Source of the DNA: CAZPMT01 sp964587655
Lineage (GTDB): Bacteria > Hydrogenedentota > Hydrogenedentia > Hydrogenedentales > SLHB01
Assembly (NCBI GenBank): GCA_964587655.1
Contig: CAZPMT010000002.1
Location: 59,542-123,541 of the forward strand
DNA: 64,000 nt
Direction of reading: 5' to 3'
The notes beneath the pieces were generated by a model. It was not told where the DNA came from and did no database searches. It saw only the letters and a program-made list of their open reading frames with translations. The translations under genes and the position numbers were made by a program. Numbering within the stretch: the first letter of the stretch is position 1; each line of letters opens with the position of its first letter. Positions 25,675-33,969 of the stretch are shown one piece after another.

Positions 25675-26979
25675 TTACTTGCGTCCTGGCCTTCCATCCG
25701 CGCCCGCAATTCGCAGGAACCGAAACACGCAGACGGTCATGAGGATCAGGAGTCCGATGGAACGCGACGCGGGAACGCTCTCGGATGCGTTGATGCTGAG
25801 CGCGGCGCTCCGCGACACCGATACCCCGCGCACATCAGAGACGCTGCACGTGTACGTGCCCTCATCGTCATAGGATACGTCTTCAACGGCCAATACAGGG
25901 GCGTCCGTCCCGACCGCATTTCCGTTGTGTTCCCAGTGGTAATGAAGCGTCCCGATGCCGCGCGCGTCCACTGAGAAAACGTGTTGCCACCCAAGCGGAA
26001 CGGCGCCGTCGTCCGGCTCGCGCGTGATCGCCGGGCCGATGCCCGCGCCCTTGCCGGCATAGTCCACATAGCAGGCGCTGTAACCGACATTGGAGCAGCC
26101 GTACTCGATGCGCATGTACCCGCTTTCACCCCAGGTACTGCCCCAGGAGTTCCGCAGGATCCAAACGCCGTTCGCGCCTTGGTTATCATCCCAACCGACG
26201 AGGACCACCGCGTGGTTGACCTCCTGGTTCTCGCTGGCATTGAATACCCCGCTGAGGTATGAGCTGAAGGCATTGTTGACGTAGACCGCCGCGGACACGG
26301 GGCCGTAGGTCAGGATGGCCTGCTTGATAGCGCTGACCTCGGGAATGCCCTCCATTTCGCCTATGTATGCCCAGGAATCCATGGCATAGTCGTGCTGATA
26401 GGGGCACTGACATGACTGGTTGTAGGCTCTGTAAGGGAAGTTTGCGCTCAGCACCGCACCTGCGCCGCCGCACGGATCGGTCTTCATTCCCGCGTGATAA
26501 TCGTGAGCCCACCACCCGCCTTGGCATCCCCACTCTCCGCCCAGTAGATGCGGCGCCTCTGTCTCCTGGTTGCAGCTCACAAGCCACTGCTCAGAGAGGC
26601 TAACCGTCTCGTGGTCCTTTATCTTGATGCTGCATTCCAATGCGCCGACCGTACCGAAAGCCCAACACGACCCGCACGCGCCCTGATTCTTGATCGGCGT
26701 ACAACCGTCGTTCGCCCGCCAATCGAAGGCGGACGGTGAATCCGCTTTCGCGTTGAACGGGTTGAAACGCGCGCCCACCCACCAACCGTCGGGCACGACA
26801 AGCCCGCAAAGCTGATCGATAGGCTGCTGTGTAACAACCGTCTCGCCCACGACGAAGGTCCATCCGAGCGCTTTGCCCTCGCTCTGAAGCGCGGCGACGT
26901 CTTCACGCGTAAGTTGCGCAACACCTGCGGGCGCCAGGAAGATGATGACGAGAACGCAGACCGGGACGAGCTTCTTCAT
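25675..26979 (-). CDS. Secreted papain-like (C1A) cysteine peptidase with Ig-like domain and C-terminal anchor
   Basis: 434 residues. Signal peptide (1-21), a short propeptide, then a C1A catalytic domain: Gln99 and Cys105 in NQGACGSCWAF, His256 in EVNHAVVLVGW, Asn277 in LRNSWGSTWGESGY. Many paired Cys residues fit an extracytoplasmic enzyme. An Ig-like domain follows at about 316-397 (YTCSVSDVRG). The C-terminus has Val-Pro, a hydrophobic helix (about 408-423) and a basic tail, which resembles a sorting or anchoring signal. AAAGGAG precedes the ATG. Monocistronic, with its own promoter. Likely degrades protein at the cell surface. Confidence 0.9.
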   Translation of the reverse strand: MKKLVPVCVLVIIFLAPAGVAQLTREDVAALQSEGKALGWTFVVGETVVTQQPIDQLCGLVVPDGWWVGARFNPFNAKADSPSAFDWRANDGCTPIKNQGACGSCWAFGTVGALECSIKIKDHETVSLSEQWLVSCNQETEAPHLLGGEWGCQGGWWAHDYHAGMKTDPCGGAGAVLSANFPYRAYNQSCQCPYQHDYAMDSWAYIGEMEGIPEVSAIKQAILTYGPVSAAVYVNNAFSSYLSGVFNASENQEVNHAVVLVGWDDNQGANGVWILRNSWGSTWGESGYMRIEYGCSNVGYSACYVDYAGKGAGIGPAITREPDDGAVPLGWQHVFSVDARGIGTLHYHWEHNGNAVGTDAPVLAVEDVSYDDEGTYTCSVSDVRGVSVSRSAALSINASESVPASRSIGLLILMTVCVFRFLRIAGADGRPGRK

Positions 26980-27018
26980 AAACTCCTTTCCTTGCGGGAG
27001 ACACCAAGCCTCAACTAG

Positions 27019-27047
27019 ATCATATCCGGGTTTTCGTGTCTCGTCAA
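27019..27047 (-). promoter_or_regulatory. Promoter of the C1A peptidase gene
   Basis: On the minus strand: TTGACG, exactly 17 bases, TATGAT. It lies about 40 bp upstream of the peptidase ATG. Confidence 0.65.
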
Positions 27048-27153
27048 GGAGACGAACAAGGTTCGTGTAACCGTTCAGGTTTGTTTTCCAGGTAGAGGGA
27101 CTTTACAATTGCCTTTCTTCGCAGTTCACGTTGTAGAATCCCAAGATCACTGT

Positions 27154-27180
27154 ACAGTTTGTCGGGGTTTGACAAACTGT
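27154..27180. repeat. GTTTGTC/GACAAAC palindrome just before the MBOAT gene
   Basis: Arms ACAGTTTGTC and GACAAACTGT around a 7-base loop (GGGGTTT). It ends 11 bases before the GTG start, directly abutting the GAGG ribosome-binding site, so a hairpin here could affect translation initiation. Also found inside genes at 4573-4601 and 21998-22055. Confidence 0.75.
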
Positions 27181-27191
27181 GAGGCGCGGGC

Positions 27192-28568
27192 GTGGTATTC
27201 CATAGCTGGGTGTTCTTGATCTTTCTTGCGGCCGTCTATCCGGTCTTTTTAGCCACGGCGGGCACTCGTTTACGGCCTCTTTGGCTGGTGATCGTTTCTT
27301 ACACCTTCTACGCGTGGTGGAACCCGCTCTATCTGATCCTTATCGCATTCTCCACGACTGTCGACTACTCGGTCGTGCTCGCGATGGCGCGGTCGAAAAG
27401 GAAGAAGCCGTGGCTGTTGCTCAGCGTCATCAGCAACCTGAGCCTGTTGGGATTTTTCAAGTACAGCGGGTTCGTCGCGGAGAACTTGAACGCCCTCTTA
27501 GGGTGGCTCGGCGCGGGGTACGCCGTTCCGAAACCAGATATGCTGCTTCCCGTCGGTATTTCGTTCTTCGTGTTCCGGTCCCTCACCTACAGCATCGATT
27601 TTTATCGAGGCGACGTGGAAAAAGAACCGAACTTCATCCGCTACGCCGCCTTTGTCTCTTTCTTTCCCCAGTTGCTTTCCGGGCCCATCGAGCGCGCTCG
27701 AAACATGCTTCCGCAATTGCGGCAAGGGGAGCGCATCACGCGGCAGGATATCACGGACGGCCTCTCTCTCTTTGTCACTGGACTGTTCAAGAAGGTTGCG
27801 CTGGCGGACTACCTGGCGACCTATGTCGATGAGGTGTACGGCATGCCGGACCAGTACCAGGCCCCGGCGCTGATGCTGGCCACGTTTGCGTTCGCGTGGC
27901 AGATCTACTTCGACTTCAGCGGGTATACGGACATGGCGCGCGGCGTGGCGCGGCTGATGGGATTCCGCACCATGCTCAATTTCAACGACCCGTACCTGGC
28001 CACGAGCTTGGGCGACTTCTGGAACCGCTGGCACATCAGCCTTTCGACGTGGTTCAAGGATTACGTCTACATCCCGCTCGGCGGCAACCGCAAAGGCCGG
28101 GTGCGCACGTATGTCAACATGTCAATCACGATGGTTATCTCTGGCCTGTGGCACGGTGCGCATTGGACATTTGTCACGTGGGGCGCGCTCCATGCGGCCG
28201 GCCGGGTCGTGACGCGGGAACTGGAGCGGACCAGCTTCTACCGGGATCGTGTGCCGCGATGCCTGAAGCAGGCGCTGGTGTTCACGTTCGTTTGCTTCTG
28301 CTGGATTTTCTTCCGCGCCACGAGTTTCGGCGAAGCCTGTTTGATCGTGAAACGGATCTTCACGTCGGGCTTGGCCGATCCGAAGTTTCCGCTGTTGATG
28401 GTGGGCCTCATCCTGTCCGTGTGGGCCTATCAGTTTGCCTGCGCATCGCGCGCGAGACGGGTATTCGAACTCGCGCCGGTGCGTGTTGGGCTTGCGGTGG
28501 CAATGTTGATGTACGTCGCCCTGTTCGGAAGTTCCGGCAGTCAGGCGTTCATCTATTTCCAGTTCTGA
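27192..28568 (+). CDS. MBOAT family O-acyltransferase (AlgI-like)
   Basis: 458 residues with many membrane helices. Family motifs: FFPQLLSGPIERA, FWNRWHISLSTWFKDYVYIPLGGNR and SGLWHGAHWTF, whose His near residue 321 is the expected catalytic residue. Known: AlgI-type MBOAT proteins move acyl groups across the inner membrane for O-acetylation of exopolysaccharides or cell-wall glycans. The usual AlgJ/AlgX-like SGNH partner is not adjacent. Start is GTG with GAGG 7 bases upstream; a palindrome lies immediately before. Confidence 0.92.
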   Translation: MVFHSWVFLIFLAAVYPVFLATAGTRLRPLWLVIVSYTFYAWWNPLYLILIAFSTTVDYSVVLAMARSKRKKPWLLLSVISNLSLLGFFKYSGFVAENLNALLGWLGAGYAVPKPDMLLPVGISFFVFRSLTYSIDFYRGDVEKEPNFIRYAAFVSFFPQLLSGPIERARNMLPQLRQGERITRQDITDGLSLFVTGLFKKVALADYLATYVDEVYGMPDQYQAPALMLATFAFAWQIYFDFSGYTDMARGVARLMGFRTMLNFNDPYLATSLGDFWNRWHISLSTWFKDYVYIPLGGNRKGRVRTYVNMSITMVISGLWHGAHWTFVTWGALHAAGRVVTRELERTSFYRDRVPRCLKQALVFTFVCFCWIFFRATSFGEACLIVKRIFTSGLADPKFPLLMVGLILSVWAYQFACASRARRVFELAPVRVGLAVAMLMYVALFGSSGSQAFIYFQF

Positions 28569-28651
28569 CGGGATCGAACTCGTGGCGGGCACGGGCCTCC
28601 GGCGTGTATGATGATCTCGAAAAGAGAATCATTCGCGCGCAGGAAGGCTAT

Positions 28652-31114
28652 ATGAAGCCCCCATCGAAAAGACATCCCTCACCTTCTCCCGAACGACGGA
28701 GGCCATGGGTAAAGGCGCCTGTCGAAAGCCCCGTCACGCCGCAGGAAAAGCCGGAGCTTCTGGCCCCGGCGGGGCGTGCGGAGACTTTCTTTGCGGCACT
28801 GGATGCCGGCGCGGACGCGGTGTACGCGGGCCTCAAGGATTTCAACGCGCGGTTGCGCGCTCCGAACTTCACGCTGGAAGAACTGTCTTCTCTCGTCGCT
28901 TTCGCACACGAGCACGGGCGCAAGGTCTATGTGACGTTGAACACGCTGATCAAGGAGCATGAGCTTCCGGAAGTGGCGCGCGTGCTGGACGCGTTGCGTC
29001 GGATCGGGCCGGACGCACTGATCATCCAGGACCTGGGGGTGTACCGGCTGGCGCGCGAACTTGCGCCGGAGATCCCGCTTCACGCTTCGACCCAGATGAC
29101 GATCCATAACCTCGATGGGGCGTTGCAGCTTCAGCGGATGGGATTTCAGCGCGTCATACTCGCCCGGGAACTGACGTTGGAGGAGATCCGGGCGATCCGA
29201 GCGTCGAGCACCATTGCACTCGAGACGTTCATCCACGGCGCGCTCTGTTTTTCGATCTCGGGACAATGTCTTTTCAGCAGTTACATCCACGGCAAGAGCG
29301 CCAACCGGGGCGGTTGCCTGCAGCCGTGCCGGCGGATGTTCGAGTACTCGGATCGAGAAGGGCCGTTCTTCTCGACGTACGACCTCAACACGGCGGCGAT
29401 ACTCGATCAGTTGATCGCGGCCGGGATTCGATCCTTCAAGATCGAAGGACGGCTCAAGCCCGCGGAGACGATTGCCCAGATTGTGCGCGCGTACCGGATT
29501 TTGATCGACGCATACCCGCGGGTCTCGCGCGAGGCCGTTGCGGAGGCGCGCCGCGCGCTCGATGTCGCCGTCGGGCGTGCGCCCTCGACGGGTTTCTACC
29601 TGTCGGCGCGGCCCGATCGCATCGTGGGCGGGAACGTTTCGCACGCGGCGCTCGACTTGGGCGCCGCGCTTTCCGCGGGACCGCGGCGTTTCGCCTTAGT
29701 GAGCCGGAACGTTGTGAAGACAGGGGATCGCCTGCGCGTGCAGGTTTCCGAAAAGGAAACGCCGCGAGGGTTCGTGGTCCGCGAGATGCGGGACGAAGGC
29801 GGCATCGTCAAGCGGTCGCGTCCGGGGCAACGGGTCGAGGTGGTGGCCCCGTTCGACGTGCCGGTGGGCGCGCGCGTGCTCAAGGTGGCCGACACTGACG
29901 CGATGGTCAAGGGGGCCGCGCGACGCTGCGAAAAGCGGCACGCCGCCGCGACAAGACCATCGAGGGCCCCCGTTCCCGCGCATTTATTTCCCGTGGACGC
30001 GCGCACCGTACGCATCGAAACCTGCATCGGGCCGGAGACTGCCCGTCTCGATTGGCCCTTGACCTGGAAAGGTTCCGTTTCCGGAGCTGAAGCAGCGCGG
30101 ACGCTCAGCGAGGAGTCAGACGGATTTGAAGTGAGGCTTGCGGTGGCTGCGCGGGACTTCGACGTCGAGGGTATTCCTCTCGCCGAGGAGGATCTTGCGG
30201 CCCTTCGGAAGCAGGCGTTGCTCGGAGTTACGGAGACGCTCGATCGTCAATACGCGCGTGTCCTACAAGCGATGCGCGAAGGAGCAGTGCCGGAGGGTAA
30301 CTCCCCGGAGGCGGCGAGATGCATCATCCGGGTCTCAACCGTTGAAGCGGCGGCCGCCCTTGTTGTGGCACTCGAGGAGAAACTCGCGGAGACGTCGTTT
30401 GTCCTGCCGTTGTCGCAAGTGGAAACGGAAGCGTTTCGCCAACTCCGAGCGCGAAAGGACATCGGTCCCTCGATCATCTTCGCCTTGCCGCCCTTCATGT
30501 TCCCGCCGGAGAAACGGGCCGAGACAGCCGGCCTCTTGCGGCGCGCGATTGACATGGGCGTCAACCGCTTCGAGGCATCGAACCTCGCCCACTTCAATTT
30601 GCTGCACGCCACCGGGCGCCGCCTGCAAGTCCTTACCGGCATGGGCATCGGTTGTTTGAACTCGCAGTGCCACGCACAATTACGCGAGATGGGCGCCACC
30701 GTGGTGACGTACTCGGTCGAAGGCGACCTCGAAAACCTCCGGCGCCTGGCGGCGCGTGTACCCAAGAGCGCGTTGGCGGTTCAAGTCTACGGCCGCATTC
30801 CCGTGTTTCAATCCCGCGTGCCGCGCCGGTTTCTCCCCTCTGGTGCGGTGCGATTGCCGGACCCCGGCAGTCATTTCACGGTGAGAATGCAGGACGGAGT
30901 GACGTACGTCATACCTCAGGAGACATTCTCGCTTCGCGACAGGCTCGATCTGCTCCGCAAGCTTGGGCTGCGCTCGTTTGTGCATGACGTCTCGCAGGCT
31001 GACGACCCTGTCGCGGTCATGCAGGGTTGCCAGGAAAAGGACGGGGCCGCAGCACAGGCCGTCTCAACCTTCAACTTCGAGCGCGGAATTCGGGGAGTCG
31101 GAGACCTCGCGTAG
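28652..31114 (+). CDS. U32 family protein with DUF3656 (RlhA-like)
   Basis: 820 residues. The N-terminal part is a U32 barrel: ELLAPAGRAETFFAALDAGADAVYAG, FIHGALCFSISGQCLFSS, NRGGCLQPCRR and SFKIEGRLKP. The cysteines of these motifs are the expected iron-sulfur ligands. The long C-terminal half matches the DUF3656 arrangement of larger members. Known: U32 proteins such as RlhA and TrhP hydroxylate cytidine or uridine in 23S rRNA or tRNA; the peptidase label is historical. The start at 28652 has AGGAAGG upstream. The frame stays open for 750 bases upstream, but that part is a shadow of the MBOAT gene. Confidence 0.88.
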   Translation: MKPPSKRHPSPSPERRRPWVKAPVESPVTPQEKPELLAPAGRAETFFAALDAGADAVYAGLKDFNARLRAPNFTLEELSSLVAFAHEHGRKVYVTLNTLIKEHELPEVARVLDALRRIGPDALIIQDLGVYRLARELAPEIPLHASTQMTIHNLDGALQLQRMGFQRVILARELTLEEIRAIRASSTIALETFIHGALCFSISGQCLFSSYIHGKSANRGGCLQPCRRMFEYSDREGPFFSTYDLNTAAILDQLIAAGIRSFKIEGRLKPAETIAQIVRAYRILIDAYPRVSREAVAEARRALDVAVGRAPSTGFYLSARPDRIVGGNVSHAALDLGAALSAGPRRFALVSRNVVKTGDRLRVQVSEKETPRGFVVREMRDEGGIVKRSRPGQRVEVVAPFDVPVGARVLKVADTDAMVKGAARRCEKRHAAATRPSRAPVPAHLFPVDARTVRIETCIGPETARLDWPLTWKGSVSGAEAARTLSEESDGFEVRLAVAARDFDVEGIPLAEEDLAALRKQALLGVTETLDRQYARVLQAMREGAVPEGNSPEAARCIIRVSTVEAAAALVVALEEKLAETSFVLPLSQVETEAFRQLRARKDIGPSIIFALPPFMFPPEKRAETAGLLRRAIDMGVNRFEASNLAHFNLLHATGRRLQVLTGMGIGCLNSQCHAQLREMGATVVTYSVEGDLENLRRLAARVPKSALAVQVYGRIPVFQSRVPRRFLPSGAVRLPDPGSHFTVRMQDGVTYVIPQETFSLRDRLDLLRKLGLRSFVHDVSQADDPVAVMQGCQEKDGAAAQAVSTFNFERGIRGVGDLA

Positions 31115-31179
31115 CGACGCGCGGAAGGACTCAGCAAAGGCCATAGTAGCGAGGACGTAATACACACTCTCCACCGGTC

Positions 31180-31209
31180 TTGGAATATCCAGAATCGCGC
31201 GGCTATAAT
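31180..31209 (+). promoter_or_regulatory. Promoter of the DUF362/polyferredoxin operon
   Basis: TTGGAA, an 18-base spacer and a perfect TATAAT (31204-31209), about 75 bp upstream of the DUF362 start. Confidence 0.5.
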
Positions 31210-31282
31210 AACGTTGAATACGCGAAGGTGGCATCGCGCCATTGAGCGTTTGTTGAACAACTATTTCGGAGGCTGATGGCGC

Positions 31283-32251
31283 ATGGCTGGACATACCCGC
31301 GGGGAATTTCTGAAACGTACCGCAATGGCAGGGACCGCGCTGGCGACGGGGCCCCTCACGTTGGCCGCTCCGCTCGGCGTTGCTTCCGCACAGGAGGCCG
31401 CCGCCGGGACGTTGCAGATGTGCATTGCTCGATGGAAGAAGGGGGCGCCGGGAACTACACCCGAAGAGATTAAGGCGCTCGCTGTCAAGTTGACGGAACA
31501 GGCGATTGCCACGCTTGGCGGGATGAACCGCTTCGTGAAGCAGGGCGACGTCGTTTGGATCAAGCCCAACATGGCATGGGATCGCGCGCCGGAATTCGCC
31601 TCCAATACGAACCCCGACGTGGTCGCTACACTCGTGCGGCTGTGCCTGCAAGCCGGCGCCAAGACCGTCAAGGTGGGGGACAAGACGTGCAACGAGGCCC
31701 GGAAAGCGTATCCCGCCAGCGGCATCGAGGCGGCCGTGAAGGAAGTCGAAGGCCAGATCGTCTACCTCGACGACAACCGGTTCAAGGAAATGGCCATCGG
31801 CGGACAGCGTCTCGACAAGTGGCTGGTATATCCGGAGATCGTCGAGTCCGACCTCGTCATCAACGTGGCCGTAGTGAAGCATCACGTGATCTCGGCGGTC
31901 ACGGCCTGCATGAAGAACTACATGGGTGTCATCAGCGGCGAGCGCGGCCAGTGGCATCAGGACCTTCCAACGTGTCTGTGCGACATCACCCGCTTCATGA
32001 AGCCGCGCCTTACCGTGCTCGACGCGGTACGTATACTCACCGGAAACGGTCCCACGGGCGGGAATCTCGCCGACGTGAAGCGGTTGGACACCATCGCCGC
32101 CGGAACGGATATTGTTGCGCTAGATGCCCTGGGTTCCGAGCTTCTGGGGTGCAAGCCGGAAGATATCAAGTACGTGGCCGCGGGGCAGAAGGCGGAACTG
32201 GGCCAGATGGACTATCGCAAGCTGGCGCTTCGTGAGATCGAGGTGGCGTGA
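31283..32251 (+). CDS. DUF362 domain protein, exported
   Basis: 322 residues. The N-terminus (RGEFLKRTAMAG, then a hydrophobic stretch to about 36) looks TAT-like but has Arg-Gly rather than twin Arg. The body carries DUF362 features: VWIKPNMAWDR, NTNPDVVATLVRLCLQAGAKTVKVGD, VKHHVISAVTACMKNYMG. Known: DUF362 proteins are uncharacterised, commonly sit beside ferredoxin-like proteins and may act in redox or metal handling. The stop overlaps the GTG of the polyferredoxin gene by four bases. Confidence 0.88.
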   Translation: MAGHTRGEFLKRTAMAGTALATGPLTLAAPLGVASAQEAAAGTLQMCIARWKKGAPGTTPEEIKALAVKLTEQAIATLGGMNRFVKQGDVVWIKPNMAWDRAPEFASNTNPDVVATLVRLCLQAGAKTVKVGDKTCNEARKAYPASGIEAAVKEVEGQIVYLDDNRFKEMAIGGQRLDKWLVYPEIVESDLVINVAVVKHHVISAVTACMKNYMGVISGERGQWHQDLPTCLCDITRFMKPRLTVLDAVRILTGNGPTGGNLADVKRLDTIAAGTDIVALDALGSELLGCKPEDIKYVAAGQKAELGQMDYRKLALREIEVA

Positions 32252-33951
32252 GTCCGAAGCGGAAGGCGAACGTGGTGGTATGGACGCGCCGCGCGGTTCA
32301 GACGACGTGTCTCTTGCTTTTCGTCGTCCTCTTCTACGCGACGCGCCTTGTGGAAGGCGTCCCGCCAAGTTCAGGACTGAAGCTCTTCTTCGATCTCGAT
32401 CCGCTTGTCGCTATCGGGACGTGGCTTGCCGCGCATTCGCTGCCCACGTTCCCTTGGCTTGCCCTGCTGACCGTGACGGCGACGATCCTCTTGGGCCGCG
32501 TGTTCTGCGGGTGGGCCTGTCCTCTCGGCGCGGTCCACAACGCCACGACATGGCTGCGCAAGTACGTCCGAAAAACGCCGCCCGCGCGCGACAACTGGAC
32601 GCGATGGCAGCACGGGAAGTACTACCTCCTGATCGCGCTGCTGCTCATGGCGGCGCTCGGCGCGCACTGGATCGGCGTCCTTGATCCGATCTCGTTGCTG
32701 TTTCGCGCGACGGCCACGACGCTTTACCCCGGCGTACAGTATGCCGTGGATGATGCCGCGACGGCTGTGTATGAATCGGACCCGCATCTCGGCCCCTTGC
32801 ATCTGAAATCCGTAACGGAACCCGTATACCGCTTCATGCGCGACAGCGTGTTCAAGCGAAAGGGACAGGGCTTCGACGGCGGCGCACTCATTCTTCTCCT
32901 GTTCGCGGCCATCGTGCTTCTCAATTTCCACAAGAGCCGATTCTGGTGCCGCTATGTGTGCCCGCTTGGAGGGTTGCTCGGCCTGTGCTCGCCGCGGCCC
33001 GTAATGCGCCTCGTCAACGCGCCGGGGTGCAACGAATGCGGGCTGTGCGCCATTCGATGCCCGGCCGCGGCGAACCCGGACAAGCCGGGCGACTGGCGTC
33101 CCGCGGAATGCTTCGCCTGCTACAACTGTGTCGCCGCGTGCAACCGCGGCGCGATTGACTTCAAGTTTCGCTCGCCACTGCCGGCGCCGTCATCCGCGAA
33201 GCTGGACTTATCGAAGCGCGCCATGTTATCGGCCGGCGTCGGCGGGGTAACCGGCCTGATTGCGTTCCGTCTGTCGCCGCAGGCCCAGGGACACAGCTTC
33301 AACCCGGTCCTGATCCGCCCGCCCGGCGCCCGCGGCGAACGCGCGTTCCTTCAGCGCTGCCTGCAATGCGGCGTGTGCATGAAAGCGTGTCCCACGAACG
33401 GCCTGCAGCCCACGCTGTTCGAAGCGGGTCTCGAAGGCATATGGACACCCATGCTGGTGTCGCGTATCGGGTATTGCGAATACAACTGCAATCTCTGCGG
33501 ACAGGTCTGTCCCACTCAGGCCATTCAACCCCTGCCCATCGAGGAGAAGAAAAAGGTCAAGATCGGCCTCGCGGCGTTTGACATGGGGCGATGCCTCCCC
33601 TATGCATACGATCGCGAGTGCATGGTCTGCGAGGAACACTGCCCGACGCCCAAGAAGGCGATCTACTTCCTGCCGCGCGAGGTGACGGCGCGCAACGGGG
33701 ATTCCATCACCATCAAGCAGCCGCACATCGATCCGGACCTCTGCATCGGATGCGGCATCTGCGAAAAGGTTTGCGTGTTCAAGGATCGGGCCGCCGTATT
33801 CGTCACGAGCGCGAATGAGACCCGCCACCCCGGCAACCGCCCCATACTCCCCGGCCTCCCCGATCTCAACGCCGTTCCCTTCGAACCTTCGCCTCCGTCC
33901 GGCGGCAACCCTTATTCACAGACACAGAGCAATCCCTACGGTTCTCAATGA
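32248..33951 (+). CDS. Membrane polyferredoxin, NapH-like plus NapG/MauM-like fusion
   Basis: 567 residues starting with GTG inside the DUF362 stop. N-terminal half: about four to five helices with FCGWACPLGA and CRYVCPLGG, typical of NapH/CcoG-type membrane ferredoxins, then two 4Fe-4S motifs (CNECGLCAIRCP, CFACYNCVAACNRG). A hydrophobic segment near 325-345 leads into a second ferredoxin unit with four more clusters (CLQCGVCMKACP, CNLCGQVCP, CMVCEEHCP, CIGCGICEKVC), as in NapG/MauM. The tail is Asn/Ser/Gln-rich. It should pass electrons from the quinone pool to periplasmic partners, presumably with the coupled DUF362 protein. Confidence 0.88.
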   Translation: MSPKRKANVVVWTRRAVQTTCLLLFVVLFYATRLVEGVPPSSGLKLFFDLDPLVAIGTWLAAHSLPTFPWLALLTVTATILLGRVFCGWACPLGAVHNATTWLRKYVRKTPPARDNWTRWQHGKYYLLIALLLMAALGAHWIGVLDPISLLFRATATTLYPGVQYAVDDAATAVYESDPHLGPLHLKSVTEPVYRFMRDSVFKRKGQGFDGGALILLLFAAIVLLNFHKSRFWCRYVCPLGGLLGLCSPRPVMRLVNAPGCNECGLCAIRCPAAANPDKPGDWRPAECFACYNCVAACNRGAIDFKFRSPLPAPSSAKLDLSKRAMLSAGVGGVTGLIAFRLSPQAQGHSFNPVLIRPPGARGERAFLQRCLQCGVCMKACPTNGLQPTLFEAGLEGIWTPMLVSRIGYCEYNCNLCGQVCPTQAIQPLPIEEKKKVKIGLAAFDMGRCLPYAYDRECMVCEEHCPTPKKAIYFLPREVTARNGDSITIKQPHIDPDLCIGCGICEKVCVFKDRAAVFVTSANETRHPGNRPILPGLPDLNAVPFEPSPPSGGNPYSQTQSNPYGSQ

Positions 33952-33969
33952 AAGAACTGCTTTCAGCCG

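Noticed and set aside
27896..28651. 750-base 5' extension of the U32 frame
   Set aside because: It lies antiphase within the MBOAT gene; the ATG at 28652 has a proper ribosome-binding site.
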